Positions 40,350-49,174 of a stretch of 64,000 bases of DNA are shown here, piece by piece. Every line of letters starts with the position of its first letter. Position 1 is the first letter of the stretch. A program made the translations under genes and the position numbers. The notes under the pieces were generated by a model. The model had not been told where the DNA came from, did not search any database, and saw only the letters and a program-made list of their open reading frames with translations. Source of the stretch: VRUE01 sp033856275. Lineage in GTDB: Bacteria > Actinomycetota > Thermoleophilia > Solirubrobacterales > 70-9. The stretch is taken from the NCBI GenBank assembly GCA_033856275.1, contig JAWVFJ010000006.1, forward strand, positions 62,001 to 126,000, read 5' to 3'.

Positions 40350-41009
40350 CTATTTCTTTTCGACGACTTCTCCGCGGTCGTTGACTTCGGTGTTGCGGGC
40401 GGCTGAGCTGATTTTCACCGCGAAGGATCCGCCCGGTGCCACCCCGCCGCCGGTCTCCGCCTTCGCGGCGCCACTCAGTCCCGCGTCGATGGCATAGAGC
40501 AGCGTGTAGTTGCCCGACTTGACGGCGCTCAGCTTCCAAACAGCGTTGGCCGTTACACCCTTCTTCAGCGGCCCAAAGTCAAAGGTCTTTTGGTTTGAGG
40601 TTTCCGCGCCGCCGGGAGCCAAGGAGCCGGCGAACTTCGGATAGTGCTCGGCGAGGACCCAGACGGGCCGGTCGGGCTGGGCCAGTTCCGGCTGCGGGTC
40701 GTGGATCCCGAAGGGCAGGGTGGAGCCCTGGCCCTCCTTGCCCTTGATCGAGACGTTCACCGTCAGCGCCGGGATCGTCTTACTACTCGTGTTGCGCACG
40801 CCGAGTTTCAGCAGGTAGGTCTGGCCGAGCTGCTGCTCGGTGGGGAAGCTGGCGTCGGTGACACGGAGCCGGTAGGTACCTGCGGCCTCGTTGGCGTCAG
40901 AGGACGATTCGCCGCCGCAGGCAGTGATTGAGAGGGCCAGCGCTGCAAGGACAGCGGTGACCGCAGCACGAAGGCGGTAACGCGAGACCTCTGTTCCATG
41001 CCCCCCCAA
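40350..41009 (-). CDS. Lipoprotein of unknown function
   Basis: A 219-residue lipoprotein. AAVTAVLAALALSITACGG is a signal with lipobox; the mature part shows beta-rich repeats (TYLLKLGVRNTSSKTIPALT, AVWKLSAVKSGNYTLLYAID) like an Ig-type or DUF11-like domain. TTG 41009 is the likely start because no ATG or GTG lies before the signal; no ribosome-binding site is evident. It runs divergently from the YrbE/MlaE operon, 100 bases away. Confidence 0.6.
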   Translation of the reverse strand: MGGHGTEVSRYRLRAAVTAVLAALALSITACGGESSSDANEAAGTYRLRVTDASFPTEQQLGQTYLLKLGVRNTSSKTIPALTVNVSIKGKEGQGSTLPFGIHDPQPELAQPDRPVWVLAEHYPKFAGSLAPGGAETSNQKTFDFGPLKKGVTANAVWKLSAVKSGNYTLLYAIDAGLSGAAKAETGGGVAPGGSFAVKISSAARNTEVNDRGEVVEKK

Positions 41010-41111
41010 AGCGGCCGCAACATACCACGGGGTTTCGCCTGCTCCGGAGCGGGTTAGTCCGAACTCAACAGAGCCCGCTGGCGCATCGCATAGACTCGTT
41101 TGAAGAGGAGG

Positions 41112-41921
41112 ATGATGGTCGGATCTGCGGTCAACAGGGCATTTCTGCCCGCCAAGTCGTTGTTCGAACAGGTCGGGGACATGATGATCCTCACCGCCCG
41201 CACGCTCGTTTCCGCGGTCAAGCCTCCCTATCCCTACGGCGAGGAGTTCATCGGCCAGTTCCTCTTCGCCCTGCAGCTCTGCTGGTTCCCGCTGCTGATC
41301 TCCACCGTGGCCTTTGGCTTCGGTGCACCCGGCCTGCAGGCCTCTAACTTTCTCTCGCTCTTCGGCGCCCTCGACCGGCTCGGCGGCTTCTTCGTCCTCG
41401 CCTCGATCCGCGAGTTCGCCCCCTTCGTTACCGCGGTCGTCGTCGCCGGCGTCGCCGGCACTGCGATCACCGCCGACCTCGGCGCCCGCAAGATCCGCGA
41501 GGAGCTCGACGCCCTGCAGGTGCTCGGCGTCGACCCGATCAAGAACCTCGTCGTGCCGCGCTTCCTCGCCCTGATGCTGATCACGGGCCTGCTCGACATC
41601 TACGCGCTGGTCTTCGGCATCACTGGCGGTATCGGCGCCGAGCTGCTCTACCACCAGTCGCTCGGCGGCTTCTTCGCCACGCTCTTCTCCAATGCCTCGG
41701 TCACCGATCTCTGGGGCTCGGTGATCAAGTGCACCCTCTTCGGCGCGATCATCGCGGTCGTCTGCTCCTACAAGGGGATGACTGCGTCCGGAGGCGCCGC
41801 CGGCGTCGGTCGCGCCGTCAACCAGGCGGTGGTGATCGCCTTCATGGGTGTCTTCGCCTTCAACTACGCCTTCACCCAGACCCTGCTCGCCACCAACCCG
41901 GAGCTGCAGACGATCCGATGA
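41112..41921 (+). CDS. MlaE/YrbE-type ABC lipid-transport permease (first)
   Basis: A 269-residue MlaE-family permease with about five membrane segments. FVLASIREFAPFVTAVVVAG and ARKIREELDALQVLGVDPIK carry the MlaE signature (ExEALxxMG-like). It is the YrbEA-like half of a permease pair with the next gene, which it overlaps by 4 bases. ATG 41112 (or 41115) follows GAGGAGG. These permeases pass phospholipids or hydrophobic compounds with MCE proteins in other actinobacteria. Confidence 0.9.
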   Translation: MMVGSAVNRAFLPAKSLFEQVGDMMILTARTLVSAVKPPYPYGEEFIGQFLFALQLCWFPLLISTVAFGFGAPGLQASNFLSLFGALDRLGGFFVLASIREFAPFVTAVVVAGVAGTAITADLGARKIREELDALQVLGVDPIKNLVVPRFLALMLITGLLDIYALVFGITGGIGAELLYHQSLGGFFATLFSNASVTDLWGSVIKCTLFGAIIAVVCSYKGMTASGGAAGVGRAVNQAVVIAFMGVFAFNYAFTQTLLATNPELQTIR

Positions 41922-42715
41922 ACGCCTGGCTGGAAGTGCCGCGCGGCTGGCTCGACTCCTTCGGAGAGATCGCCCGCTTCGGCTCCCGCGTCGCCGGCCT
42001 CGTCTACAGCGGCCGCGTCCTGCGTTTCTTCGGTGAGAGCCTGCGCCAGGCCGGAATTCTGGTCCTCGGCTCGGCGCTGATCATCTGGGGGCTCGTCTTC
42101 ATCCTCGGCCTGCAGTGCGGGATCGAGGGCGCCTACCTGCTGCGCGCCCAGGGCGCGCCCGCCTATGCCGGCGTCTTCTCAGCCTGGTGCGACCTGCGCG
42201 AGATCATGCCTTACGCCTTCGGTTACATGCTGGCGGCCAAGGTCGGCACCGGCATCGTCGCCGAGCTTGGCGCGATGCGGATCTCCGACGAGATCGACGC
42301 GCTCGAGGTGATGGGCGTTCCTCCCGTCACCTTCCTCTGCGCGACCCGCCTACTTGCCGCCTGGATCGCCTTCCCCTTCATGTACCTCTGCGGGATCGGG
42401 ATCATGTACTTCGCCAGCTACCTGGCTGTCGTCCAGCAGATCGGCGACGTCTCCTCCGGCGGCTACCTGCTGATCTTCTGGATGTTCCAGAACCCGCCCG
42501 ACCTGCTCTTCAGCCTGATCAAGGGCATGTTCATGGCCACGGCGATAGTGATGGTCGGCTGCTACTACGGATATACGGCTTCGGGGGGCCCGGTTGGCGT
42601 CGGCACCGCCACCGCGAAGTCGATGGTCCTCAACATCGTCTTGGTTCACATCATCGGGATGCTGGGCACCCTGGTCTTCTGGGGAGCCAACCCGCGGGCA
42701 CCGATAGGAGGCTGA
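41918..42715 (+). CDS. MlaE/YrbE-type ABC lipid-transport permease (second)
   Basis: A 265-residue MlaE-family permease, YrbEB-like. GYMLAAKVGTGIVAELGAMR and EIDALEVMGVPPVTFL are the signature helices; MVGCYYGYTASGGPVGVGTA is the C-terminal conserved part. ATG 41918 overlaps the preceding TGA. With its partner it should form the transmembrane dimer for the MlaF-like ATPase encoded next. Confidence 0.9.
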   Translation: MNAWLEVPRGWLDSFGEIARFGSRVAGLVYSGRVLRFFGESLRQAGILVLGSALIIWGLVFILGLQCGIEGAYLLRAQGAPAYAGVFSAWCDLREIMPYAFGYMLAAKVGTGIVAELGAMRISDEIDALEVMGVPPVTFLCATRLLAAWIAFPFMYLCGIGIMYFASYLAVVQQIGDVSSGGYLLIFWMFQNPPDLLFSLIKGMFMATAIVMVGCYYGYTASGGPVGVGTATAKSMVLNIVLVHIIGMLGTLVFWGANPRAPIGG

Positions 42716-42723
42716 TTTAGGCT

Positions 42724-43701
42724 ATGAGCATGGACGACCCGACCAGGCCCGAAGAGGACGAGTTCGAGGCCGAGGCGGAGACCACCGCCGAGGTCGCCGA
42801 TCCGGTGGTCCCCGAGTCGGCGCACGGCGGCCCCTACGTCAGCGAGGACGGTTTGACGATGGGGCGCGATTTCGTCATCCCCGGCGTCGATCCCGCCGAG
42901 GCCGATCCCTACCGCTTCCACACCGGACGCAAGCGCGACCACGGCGGCGAGGACGCGATCGAGATCATCGACCTGGTCAAGCAGTTCGGCCGCGCTCGTA
43001 TCCTCAACGGCCTCAACCTCGGCCTGCCAGAGGATCAGGTCTCGATGGTGCTCGGCCCATCGGGCACCGGCAAGAGCGTGCTGATCAAGCACATCGTCGG
43101 CCTGCTCTACCCAGACTCGGGCGACGTGCTCGTGCACGGCGAATCGATCCCCAACATGACCGACGACGAACTCTTCGAGGTGCGCAAGAAGTTCGGCCTG
43201 CTCTTCCAGGACGGTGCCCTCTTCGGCTCGATGAACATCTACGACAACACCGCCTTCCCGCTGCGCCAGCACACCGACAAGAGCGAGGAAGAGATCGGCG
43301 AGATCTGCAACCGCCGCCTCAAGGAGGTCGGGCTCAGCGAGGCGATCTACAAGATGCCCAACGAGCTTTCCGGCGGGATGCGCAAGCGCGCCGGCTTCGC
43401 TCGCGCGCTGGTGCTCGAACCGGCGATCGTGATGTTCGACGAGCCCGACTCGGGCCTTGACCCAGTGCGCACCGCGCTGCTCTGCGAGCTGGTCCGCGAG
43501 GTGCACGAGGAGAACGGCGGCTGCTACCTGGTGATCAGCCATGACCTCAACACAGCGCGGCGGATCTCCGACTTCATCGCCGTGCTCTGGAACGGCAAGA
43601 TCGTCGAGTCGGGCCCCAAGGAGGAGCTGTTCGACTCCGAAAACCGGTTCGTCAGTCAGTTCCTCAACGCGGACGTCACCGGCCCGCTCTCGATGGATTG
43701 A
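42724..43701 (+). CDS. MlaF/MceG-type ABC transporter ATPase
   Basis: A 325-residue ATPase. An acidic 70-residue N-terminal extension precedes the domain with Walker A (LGPSGTGKSVLIKHI), Q-loop (FGLLFQDGALFGSM), signature (LSGGMRKRAGFARAL) and Walker B (IVMFDEPDSGLDP). It powers the YrbE pair. Its stop overlaps the TTG of the MMPL gene. The N-terminal extension is not usual in MlaF and may be regulatory. Confidence 0.92.
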   Translation: MSMDDPTRPEEDEFEAEAETTAEVADPVVPESAHGGPYVSEDGLTMGRDFVIPGVDPAEADPYRFHTGRKRDHGGEDAIEIIDLVKQFGRARILNGLNLGLPEDQVSMVLGPSGTGKSVLIKHIVGLLYPDSGDVLVHGESIPNMTDDELFEVRKKFGLLFQDGALFGSMNIYDNTAFPLRQHTDKSEEEIGEICNRRLKEVGLSEAIYKMPNELSGGMRKRAGFARALVLEPAIVMFDEPDSGLDPVRTALLCELVREVHEENGGCYLVISHDLNTARRISDFIAVLWNGKIVESGPKEELFDSENRFVSQFLNADVTGPLSMD

Positions 43702-46235
43702 GCTCGATCGCGGCGTGGGCCGTCCGCCACGCGCGGATGGTCCTGGCGGTCTCGGCGGTGCTTGCAATTGCGGCGGCTGCGGCCGCTACGCAGCTGCCGA
43801 CTGACGCCGGAACCGACACCCTCGTCGACCGCGACAGCGAGAGCTATCGCGCGACCGAACGGGTGCGCGAGGCCTTCGGCGAAGAACCAGTCGTCGTTGT
43901 TGCCGAAGGTGACCTGCAGGAACTGATCCTCACCCCGAACCTCGGTCGCCTGCTGCGCCTCGAGGGCTGTCTCTCGGGCAAGGTTCCGAAAGGCGCCAAG
44001 CCGATCCCGGGGCCCTGCGCCGAACTGGCGCGGCTGCACGCGGTTCAGTACCTCGCCGGGCCGGGCACCTTTCTCAACGAGGCGGTGATCCAAATCGACG
44101 ACCAACTGCGTCGGCTGGCCGCCACCGTGCCGCCTGACCAGCTGCGCGAATTCCTGCTCCAGGTGGCGGCTCGCTACGGGATAACCAGCGCGCCCAGCAT
44201 CGGCAACCCGGACTTCCTCGCCTCGGTCGTTTTCGACCTGCACGGCGTTCGTGGCACACCGAAGGCGCGGCTCGCCTACCTCTTTCCCAACGATCACTCG
44301 ACCCAGATCGTCCTGCGCCTGCGTCCCGATCTCAGTGACGGCAAGCGGAGTCGCGCCCTGGGGCTGATCCGCAAGGCGGTCTACGACACGACTCCGCGTC
44401 AGGCCTGTGCCTACAAGGGCAAGCCGGAGGCCTGCTTCGGACTGCACGGCGCCGGTACCTACACGATCAGCGGCGCGCCGATTGTCATCGAAGGCATCAC
44501 CGGAGCCCTGAAGGGAGCGCTGCTCATTCTCTTCGCGGTCGCGATCGTGATCATGGCCCTGACCCTTTTGTTGGTCTTTCGCTCGCGTTTGCGGCTGCTG
44601 CCGCTCGCGATTGCGCTTGCTGCGGTCGCACTTACCTTCGGACTGCTACGCCTCTTCGGCGGGTCCCTGACGATTGCCACGATTGCGACGATGCCGATCC
44701 TGATCGGGCTTGTCGTCGACTACGCGATTCAGCTGCAGGCTCGGTACGACGAGGCTTCTGCCAGCGGCGCAGACCCCATCGATGCTGCCCGTTTGGCGGC
44801 GGGGCGGGCCGGTCCGACGATTGCCACGGCCTGCCTGGCGACGGCGGCGGGTTTCCTGGCCCTGCAGTTGTCACCGATTCCGATGGTTCGTACGTTTGGC
44901 ATCCTCCTGATCTTTGGTATCGCGGTGGGGCTCGGGTTGGCTCTTACGGCGGGGTTCGCGGCGTTGGGGTTGCGGGGAGGGATGGGACGAGGGGGCGCCC
45001 CTCCGCTTGCTGGGTTTTTCGCCGCGGGGTTTCCGGCGCTCGCTGAGTGGTCTGTGCGAAAAACAGGACGCCGCGTGCATCCGGGGCACCCCCTCGTCCC
45101 ATTCGAGCGCGCCTTGGGACTTGCGTTGGATCGTCCGCGGATGGTGCTCGCCGTTGGGGCGGCACTTGCCTTGGTTGGGTGGGGGCTTGGGACGCAGATT
45201 GCCACGGTCTCCGACATTCGCTCGCTCGCGCCCCAGGGACTGCAGGAGATCAAGGATCTGGAAAAGGTGCAGGATGCGACGGGGGTTTCGGGGCAGCTTC
45301 AGGTCGCGGTCGAAGCCTCTGACTTCTCAGCTCCGGCGACGATTAGGTGGATGGCTGATTTCAAGCAGCGGGTGCTCGAGGAGAACGGATTCTCGGGTCC
45401 GCGGCCGAGCTGCCTGAAGGCTGAAATCTGTCCAGGTCCCGCGCTTTCCGACTTTCTCGTCAACAGTAAGAGCAAGGAACAGCTAAAGCAGAGCGACACT
45501 CGTGCGACATTGCGGGAACTGCCCCCTTACGACTTGGAGCAGCTTGCTCCTGTGGACACGAAGACCGGACTGCCAGGGCATCTCGCGCTGCTGAGCTTTG
45601 GGATTCGCGCGCAGTCGCTGGAGGACCAGCAGGCGCTGATCGATCGGGTGCGCTCGGAGGTTGGCGAGCCGGGAACGCCAGGTGGGCCGCCAGCGGGGGT
45701 GAGGGTTCGCTTCGCAGGGTTGCCGGTCATTGTCGCTGCTGCAGCTTCAGATCTCTCGGGCAGTCGCTACTGGCTGACGCTTGCGGGGCTTGCTGCGGTG
45801 GCCCTAGTGCTCCTGGCTGCCTACCGCTCGTTCATGCGGGCGCTGATCCCGCTCATACCTGTTGTGCTCGCCACGGGCTGGTCCTCGCTGGTGCTCTGGC
45901 TGACCCAGATTCCGCTCAATCCGATGTCGGCGGCGCTGGGGGCGCTGACGATTGCGATTGCTACGGAGTTCAGCGTGATCCTTGCGGCGCGTTTTCGGGA
46001 GGAGCGAGATGGCGGCCGGGCGGTCAAGGACGCTATCCGTGCTGCGTACGCCCGCACAGGACCGGCCGTCTTCGCCTCGGCCGTGACGGTCATCGCCGGC
46101 TTCGCCGTGCTGATCGTCAGCGACGTGAACATGCTGCGGGACTTTGGCTTCGTCACGATGGTCGATCTCGGGGTGGCGCTGCTTGGCGTGATCGTCGCCT
46201 TGCCGGTTGCGCTCGTTTGGCTGGAGGAGCGGTGA
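43698..46235 (+). CDS. MMPL/RND-family transporter, HpnN-like, with inserted palindromic element
   Basis: An 845-residue protein with two blocks of membrane helices (about 260-430 and 640-845) and two periplasmic loops, as in MMPL/HpnN-type RND transporters. VLLIGLVVDYAIQLQARYDEA and ALGALTIAIATEFSVILAARF mark the two halves. Residues about 429-468 are unusual: they are encoded by the palindromic element 44983-45101 and form GRGGAPPLAGFFAAGFPALA followed by a basic stretch, in a loop that joins the two halves. TTG 43698 overlaps the MlaF stop. It may move hopanoids or other lipids with the YrbE/MlaF set. Confidence 0.85.
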   Translation: MSSIAAWAVRHARMVLAVSAVLAIAAAAAATQLPTDAGTDTLVDRDSESYRATERVREAFGEEPVVVVAEGDLQELILTPNLGRLLRLEGCLSGKVPKGAKPIPGPCAELARLHAVQYLAGPGTFLNEAVIQIDDQLRRLAATVPPDQLREFLLQVAARYGITSAPSIGNPDFLASVVFDLHGVRGTPKARLAYLFPNDHSTQIVLRLRPDLSDGKRSRALGLIRKAVYDTTPRQACAYKGKPEACFGLHGAGTYTISGAPIVIEGITGALKGALLILFAVAIVIMALTLLLVFRSRLRLLPLAIALAAVALTFGLLRLFGGSLTIATIATMPILIGLVVDYAIQLQARYDEASASGADPIDAARLAAGRAGPTIATACLATAAGFLALQLSPIPMVRTFGILLIFGIAVGLGLALTAGFAALGLRGGMGRGGAPPLAGFFAAGFPALAEWSVRKTGRRVHPGHPLVPFERALGLALDRPRMVLAVGAALALVGWGLGTQIATVSDIRSLAPQGLQEIKDLEKVQDATGVSGQLQVAVEASDFSAPATIRWMADFKQRVLEENGFSGPRPSCLKAEICPGPALSDFLVNSKSKEQLKQSDTRATLRELPPYDLEQLAPVDTKTGLPGHLALLSFGIRAQSLEDQQALIDRVRSEVGEPGTPGGPPAGVRVRFAGLPVIVAAAASDLSGSRYWLTLAGLAAVALVLLAAYRSFMRALIPLIPVVLATGWSSLVLWLTQIPLNPMSAALGALTIAIATEFSVILAARFREERDGGRAVKDAIRAAYARTGPAVFASAVTVIAGFAVLIVSDVNMLRDFGFVTMVDLGVALLGVIVALPVALVWLEER
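44983..45101. repeat. Palindromic element C inside the MMPL gene
   Basis: Outer arms TGGGACGAGGGGGCGCCCC (44983-45001) and GGGGCACCCCCTCGTCCCA (45083-45101) pair in 18 of 19. Inner arms GTTTTTCGC (45014-45022) and GCGAAAAAC (45056-45064) pair perfectly. It is open in the MMPL frame. It shares TCCGCTT-spacer-TTTTT and AAAA-CAxGACGC blocks, in the same order and orientation relative to coding, with element A at 27030-27139. Confidence 0.75.
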
Positions 46236-46888
46236 GGGACCGGTACTCGCTTGTGGTCGGGTTGATCTTTGCCGCGGTAATCGTGGTGGCGGCGATCAAC
46301 ACGCTTGGCAGCAAGGACGAAGGGACGCTTGGGCTCGACAAGCTGGAGAGTCGCTGGCCGCTGCCGGAGTTCGCGGTGCCGCGCGCTGACGGGCCGCTGG
46401 AAGGTGACGCGAACGTGGCTCAGGACGACTGTGAAACCGCCGAGACCCCTTGCCCGAGCGGCGCCCGGCGCCAGCCGGCTTGCCGGATCTCCACGCCTGG
46501 TGCGCTGCGCGTCTGCGACTACTTCGACCGGCCGTTGGTTCTCGCCTTCTGGTTCTCGCGCGGTGGCACCTGCAGCGAACAGCAGGATGTGGTCAGCCAG
46601 GTATATGGGCGTTACCGTGGGCGGGTGAACTTCCTCTCTTTGGATGTCCGCGACGACCGTGACACGGTCCGCGACCTGATCGATCGCCGGGGCTGGAAGA
46701 TGCCGGTCGGTTACGACCGCGATGGAGCGGTTGCCGGCCTCTACCGTGTCGGCCTCTGTCCGACCTTCGCCTACGTGTACCCCGGCGGCACTCTGCAGGA
46801 GGCGAGCGTCGGCGAGCTCACCGCCGGGCAGCTGGAAGCGCGCGTCGACGATTTGCTGCAAGCGACCCGCGCGGAGGAGGTGGATTGA
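46232..46888 (+). CDS. Membrane-anchored thioredoxin-fold protein without CxxC
   Basis: A 218-residue protein: membrane anchor YSLVVGLIFAAVIVVAAI, a Cys-rich linker (DDCETAETPCPSGARRQPAC), then a thioredoxin-like fold with FDRPLVLAFWFSRGGTCSEQ and GLCPTFAYVYPGGTLQE (cis-Pro loop). The usual CxxC active site is reduced to a single Cys (GGTCSE), so it is not a normal TlpA/ResA. GTG 46232 overlaps the MMPL stop; GGAGGAGC precedes it. It may be a peroxiredoxin-like or structural partner. Confidence 0.75.
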   Translation: MRDRYSLVVGLIFAAVIVVAAINTLGSKDEGTLGLDKLESRWPLPEFAVPRADGPLEGDANVAQDDCETAETPCPSGARRQPACRISTPGALRVCDYFDRPLVLAFWFSRGGTCSEQQDVVSQVYGRYRGRVNFLSLDVRDDRDTVRDLIDRRGWKMPVGYDRDGAVAGLYRVGLCPTFAYVYPGGTLQEASVGELTAGQLEARVDDLLQATRAEEVD

Positions 46889-46890
46889 GC

Positions 46891-47562
46891 ATGGATGGGA
46901 TCGAGGCCACCGGATCAGATCTGGACTGGGAGCCTTTGCCGCGGCAAGGCTGGGTTGCACCGCACATCGCCAGCGAGTTTCCCGGTCTTGGTATCGCCTG
47001 GGTCGAGGTCGACAGCAGACCCGCCCGCAGCCCCGAGCCGGTGCGCCGTCGCCTGCGCGATCTCTCAGATCGCTTCTACGGCTCGCACGCGATCCACATG
47101 CGCGAGCGGCCGATCCCCTGGGCCTACCGAGTCTTCTTCCGGCAGATCGGCCTCGACCCCGATCGCACTCGCACCCCGATTGAGCAGCTTGCACTGGACC
47201 GGCTGCACGATGGTGCCTTCGCGACCCAGGGTATGCCCGCCGATGCGCTGAGCATTGCCACGATCGAGACCGGCGTCGCCCTCCGCGCTTTTGATGCAAC
47301 GCAGATCGAAGGGGAGCTCTGCATTCGCGACTCGGCGCCGGGAGAGTCGCTGCCGGGAAAGCCGGCCAAGCTTGCGCAGGGGACTCTGACAATCGCCGAT
47401 GGCCGCCGGCCCCTGTCCCTCCTTTTCGGCGGCAGGAGCGCCGAGCAGGCAGTCGAGCCGGAGGCGACGCGCGTTGCGATCGTCGCCGTGCAGGTGAGGG
47501 GCGTACCCCAAGCGTCGGTGGACGAGGCCCTCTGGATGGCCTGCGCAGCCATCGCTGCCTAG
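46891..47562 (+). CDS. B3/B4 domain protein (tRNA synthetase beta-subunit-like)
   Basis: A 223-residue protein with the B3/B4 fold also found in phenylalanyl-tRNA synthetase beta: PWAYRVFFRQIGLDPDRTRT and ATIETGVALRAFDATQIEGE are the conserved pieces. Stand-alone B3/B4 proteins are thought to bind tRNA or edit mischarged tRNA. ATG 46891 lies 10 bases after GGAGGAGG; a TTG at 46885 overlapping the previous stop is the alternative. Confidence 0.8.
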   Translation: MDGIEATGSDLDWEPLPRQGWVAPHIASEFPGLGIAWVEVDSRPARSPEPVRRRLRDLSDRFYGSHAIHMRERPIPWAYRVFFRQIGLDPDRTRTPIEQLALDRLHDGAFATQGMPADALSIATIETGVALRAFDATQIEGELCIRDSAPGESLPGKPAKLAQGTLTIADGRRPLSLLFGGRSAEQAVEPEATRVAIVAVQVRGVPQASVDEALWMACAAIAA

Positions 47563-47655
47563 CAGCCTTCACAGGCCTTTTCCACCCTGCCTAGTCTTCG
47601 TAATATGGAGCTAAGGAACCCGGCAGGTGTGTGATTTAGACTGGTAACCGAGTTT

Positions 47656-48150
47656 ATGCCGGATCTGCTCGATCGAGACACGCTCACGACACTTCGGGTG
47701 GGAGGCGACGAGCGCCTCGCACGCGTTGAGCTGCGCCGTCAGATCGGTCGCCTCGAGCACGAGCTCGCTCGTCTATGCACAGAGGCCTTTCCACGCCTCT
47801 CCCTCGACACCGCGATCCCCGCTAGCTTTGCCGAGCCGCGGGTCGCTGGACTTGAGGAGCTCGAGCGGGTTCGCGACGCGCTCTCTGACCGCATAGCCCA
47901 GGCGCATCGCGCCTTGCTCAAGCAGGACGAACTGGAGACGCGCAATCGGGAGCTGCTGGAGAAAATGCTGGTTGCCCCGGCCGAGTACAAGTGGCTGCGG
48001 ATTTCACGCACCGACGTCGGCGAGCCGGGCTGCGGCCACTGGCACTCGCGGCCGCGCCTGGGGCCGCTGGGGATGCTGATGGGCTGGTGGCGCGTCAAGG
48101 TCTCCTCCGGATGTCCGTTATCCGGACGGCTTGCGGCCGTTGAGCGATAG
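47656..48150 (+). CDS. Conserved hypothetical protein with coiled coil
   Basis: A 164-residue protein. The first 110 residues form a helical, coiled-coil-prone region (DELETRNRELLEKML). The C-terminus has a compact motif: CGHWHSRPRLGPLGMLMGWW then VKVSSGCP. No family of known function is recognised. ATG 47656. The gene overlaps the next by about 20 bases, so they may be co-translated. Confidence 0.6.
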   Translation: MPDLLDRDTLTTLRVGGDERLARVELRRQIGRLEHELARLCTEAFPRLSLDTAIPASFAEPRVAGLEELERVRDALSDRIAQAHRALLKQDELETRNRELLEKMLVAPAEYKWLRISRTDVGEPGCGHWHSRPRLGPLGMLMGWWRVKVSSGCPLSGRLAAVER

Positions 48151-48541
48151 ACCGGCTCCAGACGAGCGACCGCCGGCGCCTTGGGGCAACTTCCCGCTAG
48201 CCGAGCTGACCGTGCTCGCCGGCATCGTGATGTTGGTGATCGGTGTGGTCGGCAGGCACCCGACCGCGATCGGGGTTGGCGTCGTTTTGGCCGGGCTCGG
48301 TGGCCTCGAGGTTGCGGCGCGCGAGCACTTCGCTGGCTACCGCTCACATACGACCCTGCTCGCGGGCACCGTCTTCGTGCTCGTAACCGGCGGACTCTTC
48401 TACCTGGGCGGCCTGATCCTGGTGATCTGCCTGGCGGTTGGCGCTGCCACCTTCCTTGCCACCTTCCTTGCCCTGAGGCGCGCCTTTCAGCGGGCTTCGG
48501 GCGGCTTGTCGTTCAAGGCCGGCCGCTTCGGCGGCGGTTGA
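48131..48541 (+). CDS. Small membrane protein
   Basis: A protein of about 136 residues with three to four hydrophobic segments (LAELTVLAGIVMLVIGVVG, TAIGVGVVLAGLGGLEVA, LLAGTVFVLVTGGLFYLGG, LILVICLAVGAATFLATF) and a glycine-rich end. Start at TTG 48131 or 48140, both overlapping the previous gene. Ends one base before the convergent integration host factor gene. No known function. Confidence 0.6.
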   Translation: MRPLSDRPAPDERPPAPWGNFPLAELTVLAGIVMLVIGVVGRHPTAIGVGVVLAGLGGLEVAAREHFAGYRSHTTLLAGTVFVLVTGGLFYLGGLILVICLAVGAATFLATFLALRRAFQRASGGLSFKAGRFGGG

Positions 48542-48898
48542 TTAGACGAGCACCGACTCGCGGGAGGAGAGCTCGGAAGAGAGCAGAGCACGCTGGCGGG
48601 TCGTGAGAGTGCCAAGGCGCTTGTTCTCGTTGAGGGCGAGGGCGATGAGGAACTTGCGGGCCCGGGTACGGCCCCAGCGGCGCTGACTGGTCAGCAACTC
48701 GGCGAGGGTCATGCTCTCAGTCTCCCAAGGGCAGTCCCGCACAACGTCCGCCGCGTCGACGTCACCCCGTGCGATAGAGCGCTTCAACTCTGCCCTCGCA
48801 AGTCGCACGCGGTTGGCACGCGCAAGTGCCTGCATGTGCTGTGGGGCCTGGATTACGGAAGCGGTCGTCTGAGCAGGGGCGATCGAAGCAGCGTCCAC
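48542..48898 (-). CDS. Integration host factor, actinobacterial type (mIHF-like)
   Basis: A 118-residue nucleoid protein. ARANRVRLARAELKRSIARG and LLTSQRRWGRTRARKFLIAL, then LGTLTTRQRALLSSEL, match mIHF of Actinobacteria, which has a helix-two-turn-helix and bends DNA. It has a 20-residue N-terminal extension. GTG 48898 is supported by GGGAGGAG 5 bases upstream. About 250 bases of leader lie before it (48899-49150) containing a GAGGT/ACCTC hairpin with a GCAA loop; I see no gene there. Confidence 0.85.
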   Translation of the reverse strand: MDAASIAPAQTTASVIQAPQHMQALARANRVRLARAELKRSIARGDVDAADVVRDCPWETESMTLAELLTSQRRWGRTRARKFLIALALNENKRLGTLTTRQRALLSSELSSRESVLV

Positions 48899-49143
48899 TG
48901 GGACTCCTCCCTTCGGGTTCTTTAACTGGGTAGCTCTGCGCACCGAACCGGAGGTGCAAACCTCGGCCTGGCTGAGTTGAGTGCTCCACCATTCGCGTCC
49001 CTGCCCCGGGATGCGGTCGGCGCGGAGGCAAGCTATGCCTTCGAGGCGGCGAGCGTCAACCCCGTCGGATGGAAAGCCGCCCCCAGCCGGTCGCTAAGAG
49101 CATCTTTTTCGTGGCCGTTCGGACTTGTCCCGTTTCGGCCAGG

Positions 49144-49174
49144 CCCGAAACTACCCCGACCGGGGTAGTTCGGG
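49144..49174. terminator. Hairpin at the end of the oxoamine synthase gene
   Basis: CCCGAA-CTACCCC and GGGGTAG-TTCGGG pair around a 3-4 base loop with one bulged A. It overlaps the TAG stop (49151) of the minus-strand oxoamine synthase gene. Confidence 0.5.

Noticed and set aside
48685..48700. CTGACTGGTCAGCAA resembling the TetR operator
   Set aside because: Lies inside the integration host factor coding region and lacks symmetry in the outer half-sites.
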